Shown in pieces: positions 1 to 5,615 of a DNA stretch of 6,931 bases. The notes beneath the pieces are model-generated. The model was not told the origin of the DNA and did no database searches. It saw only the letters and a program-made list of their open reading frames with translations. The stretch's first letter is position 1, and every line of letters starts with the position of its first letter. The DNA is from Pseudomonadota bacterium (GTDB lineage: Bacteria > BMS3Abin14): the NCBI GenBank assembly GCA_030636965.1, contig DAOVVW010000044.1, positions 1 through 6,931 on the forward strand. Reading direction: 5' to 3'. A program made the position numbers and the translations under genes.

Positions 1-150
1 AGAGCCATGGTTCTCAAGTTCCTTGGCAATACAAAAGAAGCGCTGATATCGGCTGAGCTTGCCATGGCTCTCACGCCGGACCACGATGTGGCTATGAGGC
101 AACACCTGGAAAAACTCATTGAGGAATTAGAAAGTTCATTAATTGAGTAA
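1..150 (+). CDS. C-terminal end of a TPR-like protein (5' truncated)
   Basis: An open frame runs from the window edge to TAA at 148-150 and gives the last 49 residues of a protein whose start lies outside. Residues 8-26 fit the end of a tetratricopeptide repeat. The spacing G-x4-A-x3-A-x2-A-x4-P in 'LGNTKEALISAELAMALTP' matches TPR consensus positions 15, 20, 24, 27 and 32 (seen by eye). The tail after it is helical and acidic (EKLIEELESSLIE). TPR repeats are protein-protein interaction scaffolds, and the function of the whole protein cannot be told from this end. It is followed within 3 bases by a strong hairpin. Internal ATGs at 7 and 64 could start a tiny ORF, but the repeat pattern begins at the window edge, so a truncated longer protein is more likely. 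Confidence 0.6.
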   Translation, partial: RAMVLKFLGNTKEALISAELAMALTPDHDVAMRQHLEKLIEELESSLIE

Positions 151-152
151 TA

Positions 153-180
153 GTTGGTGACTTCGTAAAAAGTCATCAAC
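153..180. repeat. Hairpin-forming inverted repeat with cgtaaa loop
   Basis: Arms at 153-163 (GTTGGTGACTT) and 170-180 (AAGTCATCAAC) form an 11-bp stem with one G-T pair around the 6-base loop cgtaaa. It starts 2 bases after the stop of the upstream gene. No T-run follows on the + strand, so it is not a standard intrinsic terminator, although it could stabilise the 3' end of the transcript. The core GACTTCGTAAAAAG recurs nearly unchanged at 215-227, which points to a dispersed repeat. From memory, similar 'ttttacgaagtcatcaa' repeats are frequent in Desulfobacterota spacers; I could not check this. Confidence 0.6.
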
Positions 181-189
181 GCGCCCGAA

Positions 190-216
190 TCCATAACCTT
201 AATATATAGTTATGGA
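190..216. repeat. Perfect 8-bp AT-rich inverted repeat
   Basis: TCCATAAC (190-197) and GTTATGGA (209-216) are perfect inverted copies around an 11-base AT-rich centre (cttaatatata). It lies between the two 'cgtaaaaag' hairpins in the spacer ahead of the peptidase gene. It could be an operator-like dyad, a hairpin, or simply the middle of a composite repeat element with its neighbours. No -35/-10 pair with good spacing overlaps it. Confidence 0.4.
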
Positions 217-247
217 CTCGTAAAAAGCGCGACAGCGACTTTTTGAG
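215..247. repeat. Second cgtaaaaag repeat with imperfect hairpin
   Basis: GACTCGTAAAAAG (215-227) repeats the core of the 153-180 hairpin with one base deleted. Here it sits in a different fold. CTC (217-219), AAAAAG (222-227) and CGC (228-230) can pair with GCG (235-237), CTTTTT (239-244) and GAG (245-247) around the loop gaca, with small bulges. The A-run on one side and T-run on the other resemble a weak bidirectional terminator, but the GC part of the stem is only three pairs. It therefore reads best as a degenerate repeat copy. Confidence 0.4.
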
Positions 248-303
248 AGGGACTCATAAGCTCGGGGGGATGTTTCAGAGTTGCAGGTACCACTGCACAG
301 ACT

Positions 304-1464
304 ATGGAAAAGGAACTTAAAGAGTACATAGACCGATTAAGTCTATCCTATGAGGACCGTTTTATAGGTTCTGCGGGACACAGAAAAACCTATTCCTATC
401 TGGTTGATCGATTGAGATCCTGGGGGCTGTGGGTTAGAACACAGTCGTTTCACGTGGATATAACAGTTCCCCGGAACTGGTTATTGGAGATAGACTTCGG
501 AAAGGGTTTTGAAGAGGTAGATGCTTTACCCGGGATCGGTTCCCCGACAGTTAAGGGAGTCGAGGCCCAGATCGTGCCGGTGGGATACGCTCGCAGCGAG
601 GACTATGTTTCGGGATATGAATTTTCGGGGAAGGTTCACCTTGCAAAGCTCTGGAAGAGCCACGAAACCACCAAGGTAACGGAAGCGGCCCTCAAGGGTG
701 CTCCCGCACTCCTCTGGTACAATGAACATTTTGATGAGCTCTACTCTGGAGCCTGCGATTACAGTCAGGCTCCCATACCGGGGATCTCCATCAGAAAGAC
801 CATAGCTGAAAAGCTCCTCGAGGCCGGCGGCGGCAGGGCGAGGATCTCCGTCAGATCAAAACGGCGGAGGATTCGATGCAGAAATATTATCGCTGGACAC
901 GGACAGGAGGATGGCAGGCATGCCATTTTAACCTCCCATTATGATACAAGACCCCGGACTCCGGGTGCTTCCGATGACGCATCGGGTGTCAGTGTCATGC
1001 TGGCATTTATCAGGAACGGACTGTGGAAAGACCTTCCTTTCGATGTCAGGTTTTTTTTCGCTGATTGTGAGGAGGAAGGTTGTGTAGGAGCGCACACGCT
1101 GGCCTCGGACCTCCACCGCAAGAATCTCCTTAAGGACGTTTCCTGTGTGGTGAATCTTGATGCTGTCGGCTGGCCAAACTTGTGTCTGATCACTGGAGAC
1201 AGGGAGGCTGTACTTGATGAGGAACTTGCTCACACCGCTGCTGAAGTCATGAGTAACCTCGGCTACACACCTGAAAGGATCCGCTCCAGGACCGGTAAGA
1301 GCAATCATACTCCCTTTGCTCTACTGGGAGTGAAGTCCCTCTGGATATCCGATTATCCCAACTATGTCAGACATTCCGTCCTGGACAACGCCTTCAACAT
1401 CGATTATCCAACCATGAATCTGGTAACCTGTGCCCTGCCGCGAATATTCTCGGAGTTGGCTTGA
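304..1464 (+). CDS. M28-family zinc peptidase with PA-like insert
   Basis: A 386-residue protein with the M28 metallopeptidase (aminopeptidase-like) signature. By alignment to the family, the di-zinc site is H212 in 'TSHYDT', D224 in 'GASDDASG' (bridging), E257 in 'CEEEG', D286 in 'NLDAVGW' and H357 in 'RHSVLDN'. E256 is the expected catalytic base and D214 the residue that orients H212. All ligands are present, so it should be active. Residues about 75-180 look like a protease-associated (PA-like) insert (GKVHLAK, GAPALLWYN, PIPGISI) between the N-terminal helices and the catalytic core. There is no signal peptide or membrane segment, so it is predicted cytoplasmic. The substrate cannot be told. 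ATG304 is the first start after an in-frame stop at 244-246, but no good Shine-Dalgarno precedes it. It is followed one base after its stop by the GAF sensor gene, suggesting one transcription unit. Confidence 0.88.
   Translation: MEKELKEYIDRLSLSYEDRFIGSAGHRKTYSYLVDRLRSWGLWVRTQSFHVDITVPRNWLLEIDFGKGFEEVDALPGIGSPTVKGVEAQIVPVGYARSEDYVSGYEFSGKVHLAKLWKSHETTKVTEAALKGAPALLWYNEHFDELYSGACDYSQAPIPGISIRKTIAEKLLEAGGGRARISVRSKRRRIRCRNIIAGHGQEDGRHAILTSHYDTRPRTPGASDDASGVSVMLAFIRNGLWKDLPFDVRFFFADCEEEGCVGAHTLASDLHRKNLLKDVSCVVNLDAVGWPNLCLITGDREAVLDEELAHTAAEVMSNLGYTPERIRSRTGKSNHTPFALLGVKSLWISDYPNYVRHSVLDNAFNIDYPTMNLVTCALPRIFSELA
1452..1455 (+). promoter_or_regulatory. Ribosome binding site for the GAF sensor gene
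   Basis: GGAG lies 10 bases before ATG1466, inside the end of the peptidase gene. It favours ATG1466 over an in-frame GTG at 1430, which would add 12 polar residues overlapping the peptidase and has no visible binding site. Confidence 0.55.
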
Positions 1465-1465
1465 T

Positions 1466-3076
1466 ATGTTTCCGGTAAAGAACTCAACAATACCCAGGCT
1501 GTTGCTGAGGTTCGGCTTTGGAGCGGTAGTCCTCATATGGAGTCTTTTCCGAGATGGAGATCCTCAGGCTGTGGCCGTGCGGGTTCTTGTTCTTTCCTTT
1601 GCCGTGTATTCCGGTGCGGTTTTCTTCCGGGAAAGGTCCCATGGCCTGACACCAGTCCTGCGGGGTATTTCGGCTTTTGTGGATATACTATTTGTTGGAC
1701 TTCTCGTTTTCCTGACCGGAGGCGTACGCAGTGATTTTTATCTGCTTCTCTACCTGATCATCGCCCTGGATTCACCCTTCGCAACCTGGATCCAGGTCCT
1801 CATGGTCCCATCTGCAGGGACGGCTGTGTATATCCTCTCCATTATGACGACCATTAATGAGGCGTACTGGTTCGACATAGCGATTCGCGTCAGCTTGCTC
1901 TGGCTCCTGGCGCCACTCCTCAAGATAGTATCGGAAAGACCAGTGGGTGAGCGTGAGCGTGCCCGGAAACTGACATCTGAACTTTCCGAAACCCACGATC
2001 AGGTCAAACGCTATACCGCCGCACTTGAAAAGGCTAATGCCGAAAAGGATTTGGTACTTTCCGAGATCACCCTCCTTCACCAGTTCGGGACACTTATCAG
2101 ATCCTTTCGAGATTACGAAAAAGTCTACGATGCGGTCCTTTCCTACGCTCACAAAGTGAGCGAGGCTCCATGGATATTCTTTGAGCACTGGACCAGGAGC
2201 GGTGAAGATGTTCATAAGGAAGTGCGTTACCTTGGCGATCCGGACCCGATTGCCAGACAGTTTGTTGAGGAATACGCCCTGACGGAACAACCGGATGACG
2301 GCAGTTCCTCCAGGATAGATATGGGAGACGGTAAAGAGGCTTTGGCTGTAAGATTTTCCAGACACGGCGAGGAAGGAGCAGCTCTGGCCCTGACGCTGAT
2401 ATTCCCCCCCGGAACCCACAGTACGGATGAACATCAGATTGGCACGCTTTCTGCTTTATCAGACAGTGTGGAGATGGAACTGGAATTGATAAGGCTTCAG
2501 ATGAACCTGGAAGCTGTAAATGCCGAGCTCACCGAGAGCAACAGGGTCCTTGTAAGGCTTCATGAGCTGAAAAATGAACTGTCCGGTGCCTTCCTTCTTG
2601 ATGGACAGATGGATCAGGTTATCCACAGGATACAGGAGATAATGGCAAAGGAACTTTTCGAGCTTGACCGCCTCAACCTTTTTTTACCCGATGAAAAGGG
2701 GGAACTGCTCCAGTGCCGTACCTCAGTGGGGATCGGGGATTACCCCATCGAGGATATCAGGGTTCCCACAGATGAACGCGGTGGGGCGATCTCACTGGCT
2801 TATAGAACCGCCGAGACGATATTTTTCGATGGGAAGTCGGCGGTTCCCGCAGAGTTCAGGATAGCCCACCCTTACTCCGAGATCCCGGCCGTCAGATCCA
2901 GGATCTTCGTTAATGTTCCACTGATCGATCATGAGGGGAAGGTCCTCGGTGTAATTGGGGGGGACAGAAAGAAAACGCACCGTCCGATCTCACCGGAGAC
3001 TGTAACAATGCTGGAGTATTTTGCAGGGCACGTGGCGATGGTGCTGACACTTCAAAATAGATCTGGTGATAATTGA
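1466..3076 (+). CDS. Membrane-anchored double-GAF sensor without output domain
   Basis: A 536-residue protein counted from ATG1466. Residues about 12-155 form roughly six hydrophobic helices. The 'FLTGGVRSDFYLLLYLII' stretch between helices resembles the membrane sensor of PilS/NtrY-like histidine kinases (family recollection). A charged coiled coil follows (about 160-205), then a divergent GAF-like domain (about 216-336), a second coiled coil (about 338-373) and a clearer GAF domain (about 380-530) with the typical end 'FVNVPLIDHEGKVLGVIGG'. GAF domains bind small ligands, haem or cyclic nucleotides, or mediate dimerisation; the ligand here is unknown. The protein stops right after the second GAF. 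There is no DHp/HATPase, GGDEF, EAL, HD or HTH domain, and no such reading frame follows the stop. It starts one base after the peptidase stop. It may be a sensory partner protein, or a former kinase that lost its transmitter. Confidence 0.75.
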   Translation: MFPVKNSTIPRLLLRFGFGAVVLIWSLFRDGDPQAVAVRVLVLSFAVYSGAVFFRERSHGLTPVLRGISAFVDILFVGLLVFLTGGVRSDFYLLLYLIIALDSPFATWIQVLMVPSAGTAVYILSIMTTINEAYWFDIAIRVSLLWLLAPLLKIVSERPVGERERARKLTSELSETHDQVKRYTAALEKANAEKDLVLSEITLLHQFGTLIRSFRDYEKVYDAVLSYAHKVSEAPWIFFEHWTRSGEDVHKEVRYLGDPDPIARQFVEEYALTEQPDDGSSSRIDMGDGKEALAVRFSRHGEEGAALALTLIFPPGTHSTDEHQIGTLSALSDSVEMELELIRLQMNLEAVNAELTESNRVLVRLHELKNELSGAFLLDGQMDQVIHRIQEIMAKELFELDRLNLFLPDEKGELLQCRTSVGIGDYPIEDIRVPTDERGGAISLAYRTAETIFFDGKSAVPAEFRIAHPYSEIPAVRSRIFVNVPLIDHEGKVLGVIGGDRKKTHRPISPETVTMLEYFAGHVAMVLTLQNRSGDN

Positions 3077-3131
3077 ATGCGGCTCTCGCTCCCCTTGGCA
3101 AGCTCGGGTTCTGAGCCCTCGAAAGGAAGAC

Positions 3132-3207
3132 AGAAGTCAGGAGTCAGAATTCAGTAGTCAGAAGTAAAATGTAAATTCTGGATTCTGGATTCTGTATTCT
3201 GTATTCT
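3132..3207. repeat. Inverted heptad array 1 (AGNAGTC / ATTCTGK)
   Basis: The left arm 3132-3166 is five tandem 7-bp units of the form AGNAGTC (AGAAGTC, AGGAGTC, AGAATTC, AGTAGTC, AGAAGTA); a degenerate sixth may precede it at 3125-3131. The right arm 3175-3207 is ATTCTGG twice, ATTCTGT twice, then ATTCT. Reverse-complementing the right arm gives AGAATNC units that match the left arm at about 23 of 33 positions, so the two arms are imperfect inverted copies around an 8-base loop. The region is non-coding and lies 55 bases after the sensor gene. The preceding 3077-3131 stretch shows nothing convincing. Confidence 0.85.
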
Positions 3208-3219
3208 AAACTTAAATAC

Positions 3220-3248
3220 TTGAAATTTGAAACTGTTAAAAAGATAAA
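3220..3248 (+). promoter_or_regulatory. Possible sigma70-type promoter for the nuclease-ispD unit
   Basis: TTGAAA (3220-3225, five of six to TTGACA) is followed after 17 bases by GATAAA (3243-3248, four of six to TATAAT). Transcription would start near 3255, about 45 bases before the nuclease start. The -35 box is itself part of a heptad repeat and the region is AT-rich, so a chance match is quite possible. Confidence 0.25.
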
Positions 3249-3274
3249 CATGAAACATGAAACTGCTATGAAAA
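3220..3274 (+). repeat. Direct heptad repeats TTGAAAY / ATGAAAC
   Basis: TTGAAAT and TTGAAAC lie in tandem at 3220-3233, and ATGAAAC twice in tandem at 3250-3263. A related ATGAAAA is at 3268-3274. All are 7-bp units in the same orientation, separated by non-repeat DNA, with the second pair out of phase by 2 bases relative to the first. They lie between heptad array 1 and the nuclease gene. Low complexity could explain part of the pattern. Confidence 0.5.
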
Positions 3275-3298
3275 ATAACCAACCAGAATGGGAATTAG

Positions 3299-4309
3299 AT
3301 GAAACCGGAACTTAAAGAAAACGAAAACTTCGAAGGGGTGTTTTTGCTGAAGGATATCTCGGAATCCAGGACCAGAGCTGGCAAGCCTTACCTTGCACTG
3401 GTGCTTGGCAACTCGGAATCGGATTATGTGGCGAGAATGTGGGATATGGAGATGAAGTCCTTGCCTTCTCTGGACCAGGGTGATGCCGTCAACGTAAAAG
3501 GAACAACGGTGCTCTACCAGGACCAGATCCAGTTGAAAGTGGATTCTATTGCACGTGAAACGGGAAGTGTCGACTCCCGCAGGCTCTATCCATCTTCAAG
3601 CTACTCGGAAGACCAGTTGAGGTCGGAATTCAACCGGAAGATAGATAAGATAAGTGACTCAGATCTTGGATCCCTCATGAGTGTGGTGGAAAAAGACGGG
3701 GATTTCATGAACAGGTTCTTTACTTCTCCGGCGGCCGTCACCATGCATCATGCAAGTATCGGAGGTCTTGCGGAGCATACCCTTGGTGTTTGCACCATTG
3801 CCGAATCAGTTGCCGATGCTTATCCGTGGCTAAGGCGGGATATCATCATCGCGGGCAGCCTGCTGCACGACATCGGCAAAGTCCAGGAATATGAAGTCGG
3901 CAGCTCCTTTGAAGTTACCATCCATGGACAACTGCTGGGACACATCACCATAGGTTATGCCATGCTGGAAAAATGGATCAGTGAGGTCCCGGATTTTCCC
4001 GCTGGACTTGCCCTCGAGGTGAAGCACATCATTCTTAGCCATCATGGTCAACTGGAGTACGGTTCTCCCAAGGCTCCAGTCATACCGGAGGCGATGGTGG
4101 TCCACTTTGCTGACGATCTTGACGCCAAACTGGATATGCTGCGCACTGCACAAGCTACTGCCGGCAAGGAGGGCAGGGAAGTTGCCGGTAGTTACGTAAG
4201 GGGGCTCGGCAGGTTCTTCTTTTTTCCGGGAGATGGAGGTGCTGAAGAAGGGGAACCAGCCTCCGGGACCGGGGCCGATGACAAGGATGATCAGGGGAAG
4301 CTCTTTTAA
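3299..4309 (+). CDS. yhaM: YhaM-like 3'-5' exoribonuclease (OB + HD domains)
   Basis: A 336-residue protein with the two-domain plan of YhaM-family exoribonucleases (Bacillus YhaM is about 314 residues). An N-terminal OB-fold nucleic-acid-binding domain covers about 10-88 ('VARMWD', 'VNVKGTTVLYQDQIQLKVDSI'). An HD metal-phosphohydrolase domain covers about 145-285. HD residues visible are H160 in 'GGLAEHT', H190-D191 in 'LLHDIGK', H248-H249 in 'LSHHGQLEYGSP' and D272 in 'HFADDLDA'. The 'HHGxxEYGSPxxPxxPEA' stretch is characteristic of this family. Expected role: metal-dependent 3'-5' trimming of RNA or single-stranded DNA in the cytoplasm. The tail (about 311-336) is a Gly/Glu/Asp-rich low-complexity extension. 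ATG3299 has GGGA at 3290-3293, 5 bases upstream. Only 2 bases separate its stop from ispD, so the two are probably co-transcribed and coupled. Confidence 0.88.
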   Translation: MKPELKENENFEGVFLLKDISESRTRAGKPYLALVLGNSESDYVARMWDMEMKSLPSLDQGDAVNVKGTTVLYQDQIQLKVDSIARETGSVDSRRLYPSSSYSEDQLRSEFNRKIDKISDSDLGSLMSVVEKDGDFMNRFFTSPAAVTMHHASIGGLAEHTLGVCTIAESVADAYPWLRRDIIIAGSLLHDIGKVQEYEVGSSFEVTIHGQLLGHITIGYAMLEKWISEVPDFPAGLALEVKHIILSHHGQLEYGSPKAPVIPEAMVVHFADDLDAKLDMLRTAQATAGKEGREVAGSYVRGLGRFFFFPGDGGAEEGEPASGTGADDKDDQGKLF

Positions 4310-4311
4310 GA

Positions 4312-5013
4312 ATGAAAGGGAGAGTATTTACAATTGTGCCGGCAGCTGGCTCAGCCCTCAGGATGGGTCTGGGATATAGCAAGGCATATCTGGACATCCT
4401 GGGCGTACCTCTACTTGCAAGGACCTTGAGGTCGCTCCTGGAAAGTCCGCTTCTAGACAGTATCCTCACAGCTGTTCGTCCGGGAGAGACCGAACTGTGC
4501 CAGAAACAGATCCTGGATAAATTTGATCTGGCCGACAAAGTTGATGTGATGGCCGGGGGTGATGAGAGACAGCACACTGTGGCTTCCATGCTCTCGAGGA
4601 TCACCCCGGACCGGGATCTCATCCTGATCCATGACGGGGCCAGGCCCTTTGTGACCCCCCACCTGGTAAAGGAAGTCCTCGAAGCGGCGGCCAAATGGGG
4701 TGCGGCCGTATCGGCAGTACCCGTTGGCGATACTGTTAAGCTTTCGGAGGATAATGGCCAGACGGTGGCGTCGACACTGGACAGGGACAAAATGTTCCTT
4801 GCACAGACCCCTCAGGCGTTCCAGAGAGAGGTGCTTGTGGCCGCTCACAAGAGAGCCCGGAAGGCTGACTTCATAGGTACGGACGACGCTTCGATCGTTG
4901 AGTGGACAGGACATTCGGTGAGGATAGTAAAGGGAGATCACAGGAATCTGAAGATCACCACCCTGGAGGATCTGGAGCAGTGCAGGTGGATAATTAATAG
5001 TAAGAATAGTTGA
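4312..5013 (+). CDS. ispD: 2-C-methyl-D-erythritol 4-phosphate cytidylyltransferase
   Basis: IspD (233 residues, usual family length) transfers CMP from CTP to 2-C-methyl-D-erythritol 4-phosphate, giving CDP-ME, the third step of the MEP isoprenoid pathway in the cytoplasm. Motifs seen: the nucleotide loop 'PAAGSALRMG' with R17 and K24 as catalytic basic residues, 'GGDERQHTV' (82-90), 'HDGARPFV' (107-114), D140-T141-V142-K143, R158, 'TPQAF' (166-170), 'GTDDAS' (189-194) and 'NLKIT' (212-216). The loop differs from the usual PAAGxGxRM and PKQY: A15 replaces the second Gly, S23 the Pro and A25 the Gln. The start is 2 bases after the nuclease stop. An AGGGGA sits 13 bases upstream, far for a binding site, which fits translational coupling. 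The stop codon lies inside the first unit of heptad array 2. Confidence 0.95.
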   Translation: MKGRVFTIVPAAGSALRMGLGYSKAYLDILGVPLLARTLRSLLESPLLDSILTAVRPGETELCQKQILDKFDLADKVDVMAGGDERQHTVASMLSRITPDRDLILIHDGARPFVTPHLVKEVLEAAAKWGAAVSAVPVGDTVKLSEDNGQTVASTLDRDKMFLAQTPQAFQREVLVAAHKRARKADFIGTDDASIVEWTGHSVRIVKGDHRNLKITTLEDLEQCRWIINSKNS

Positions 5014-5093
5014 TAGTTGTTAGTTGTTGGTTGTTAGTAAAATAATTATCAAGTCATATGTCACTATCAACTAACAACTTGCAACTAACAACT
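5008..5093. repeat. Inverted heptad array 2 (AGTTGTT / ACTAACA)
   Basis: The left arm 5008-5038 reads AGTTGAT, AGTTGTT, AGTTGTT, GGTTGTT, AGT. The right arm 5063-5093 reads ACTATCA, ACTAACA, ACTTGCA, ACTAACA, ACT. Each arm is four heptads plus three bases (31 bp). The reverse complement of the right arm matches the left at 26 of 31 positions, so a long imperfect hairpin around a 24-base AT-rich loop is possible. It fills the ispD-ispF spacer, overlaps the last six bases of ispD including its stop, and ends 16 bases before the ispF start. Confidence 0.92.
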
Positions 5094-5098
5094 TAATC

Positions 5099-5102
5099 GG
5101 AG
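5099..5102 (+). promoter_or_regulatory. Ribosome binding site selecting the GTG start of ispF
   Basis: GGAG lies 7 bases before GTG5110, right after the end of heptad array 2. An ATG two bases upstream (5108-5110) is out of frame and is followed at once by TGA, so GTG5110 is the usable start. Confidence 0.65.
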
Positions 5103-5109
5103 CATTAAT

Positions 5110-5604
5110 GTGAGCGACATTCCATTCAGAGTAGGCATCGGCTACGATACCCACCGCCTTGAAGATGACAGGCCATTAATACTGGGCGGCGTCAAAATAG
5201 ACCACGAAAGGGGGCTTGCGGGCCACTCCGACGCCGACGTGGTCGTCCATGCACTGATGGATGCCCTGCTTGGAGCGGCGGGCCTGGGGGACATCGGTTC
5301 CCATTTCCCGGATACGGATGAATCCTACAAGGGTGCGGACAGTGTTGCTCTGCTAAAAGAGGTGATTGAGCTGCTGTCTCAACAGGGCTGGAAAGTTTCC
5401 AATGCCGATGTCACACTCCTTGCGGAAAAACCTGTGGTGGCACCGCATATTGAGGATATGGTAAGGAATATCGAAAATGCCGGACTGGGTAGTGGAGCGG
5501 TAAATATTAAAGCTACTCGCGGTGAAGGAATGGGGTTTGTCGGGCGTGAAGAAGGTATGGCCTCACTCGCAGTAGTATTAATTACAAAAATTCGCGGCGA
5601 GTGA
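5110..5604 (+). CDS. ispF: 2-C-methyl-D-erythritol 2,4-cyclodiphosphate synthase
   Basis: IspF (164 residues, usual length about 155-165) cyclises CDP-ME 2-phosphate to ME-2,4-cyclodiphosphate with release of CMP, the fifth MEP-pathway step; the family works as a trimer with zinc at the subunit interface. Seen: 'RVGIGYDTHRL' with zinc ligands D13 and H15, 'GLAGHSDADVVVHALMDAL' with ligand H47, 'GLGDIGSHFPDTD' (58-70), 'NADVTLLAEKP' (98-108) and 'GFVGREEG' (142-149). The usual 'KATT-x-E' substrate loop reads 'KATRGE' (134-139): E139 is kept but the second Thr is Arg. The gene uses a GTG start with a good GGAG. It is separated from ispD and cysS by heptad arrays but is probably in the same transcription unit. 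Confidence 0.96.
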   Translation: MSDIPFRVGIGYDTHRLEDDRPLILGGVKIDHERGLAGHSDADVVVHALMDALLGAAGLGDIGSHFPDTDESYKGADSVALLKEVIELLSQQGWKVSNADVTLLAEKPVVAPHIEDMVRNIENAGLGSGAVNIKATRGEGMGFVGREEGMASLAVVLITKIRGE

Positions 5605-5615
5605 AGGCCAATTGG

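Noticed and set aside
201..216. -10 box TATAGT (205-210) for the peptidase operon
   Set aside because: No acceptable -35 box lies 16-18 bases upstream, and the hexamer is part of the inverted repeat.
153..247. Rho-independent terminator after the TPR gene
   Set aside because: The strong stem at 153-180 is not followed by a T-run, and the T-run at 240-244 is itself within a weak stem.
1430..1465. GTG1430 as start of the GAF sensor
   Set aside because: It would overlap the peptidase gene by 35 bases, add a polar 12-residue leader and has no binding site; ATG1466 has GGAG at 10 bases.
1772..2434. 220-codon open frame on the - strand
   Set aside because: Antisense shadow of the GAF sensor gene, with no binding site or domain.
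3081..3122. Terminator-like hairpin after the sensor gene
   Set aside because: Only short broken pairings (GGCTC/GAGCC, TCGGG/CCC-CGA) can be drawn, with no T-run after them.
3250..3315. 21-codon upstream ORF overlapping the nuclease start
   Set aside because: It begins in the ATGAAAC repeat, has no Shine-Dalgarno and no composition or motif suggesting a leader peptide.
4155..4790. 211-codon Ser/Arg-rich open frame on the - strand
   Set aside because: It overlaps the nuclease-ispD junction antisense; the low-complexity composition is typical of a shadow frame.
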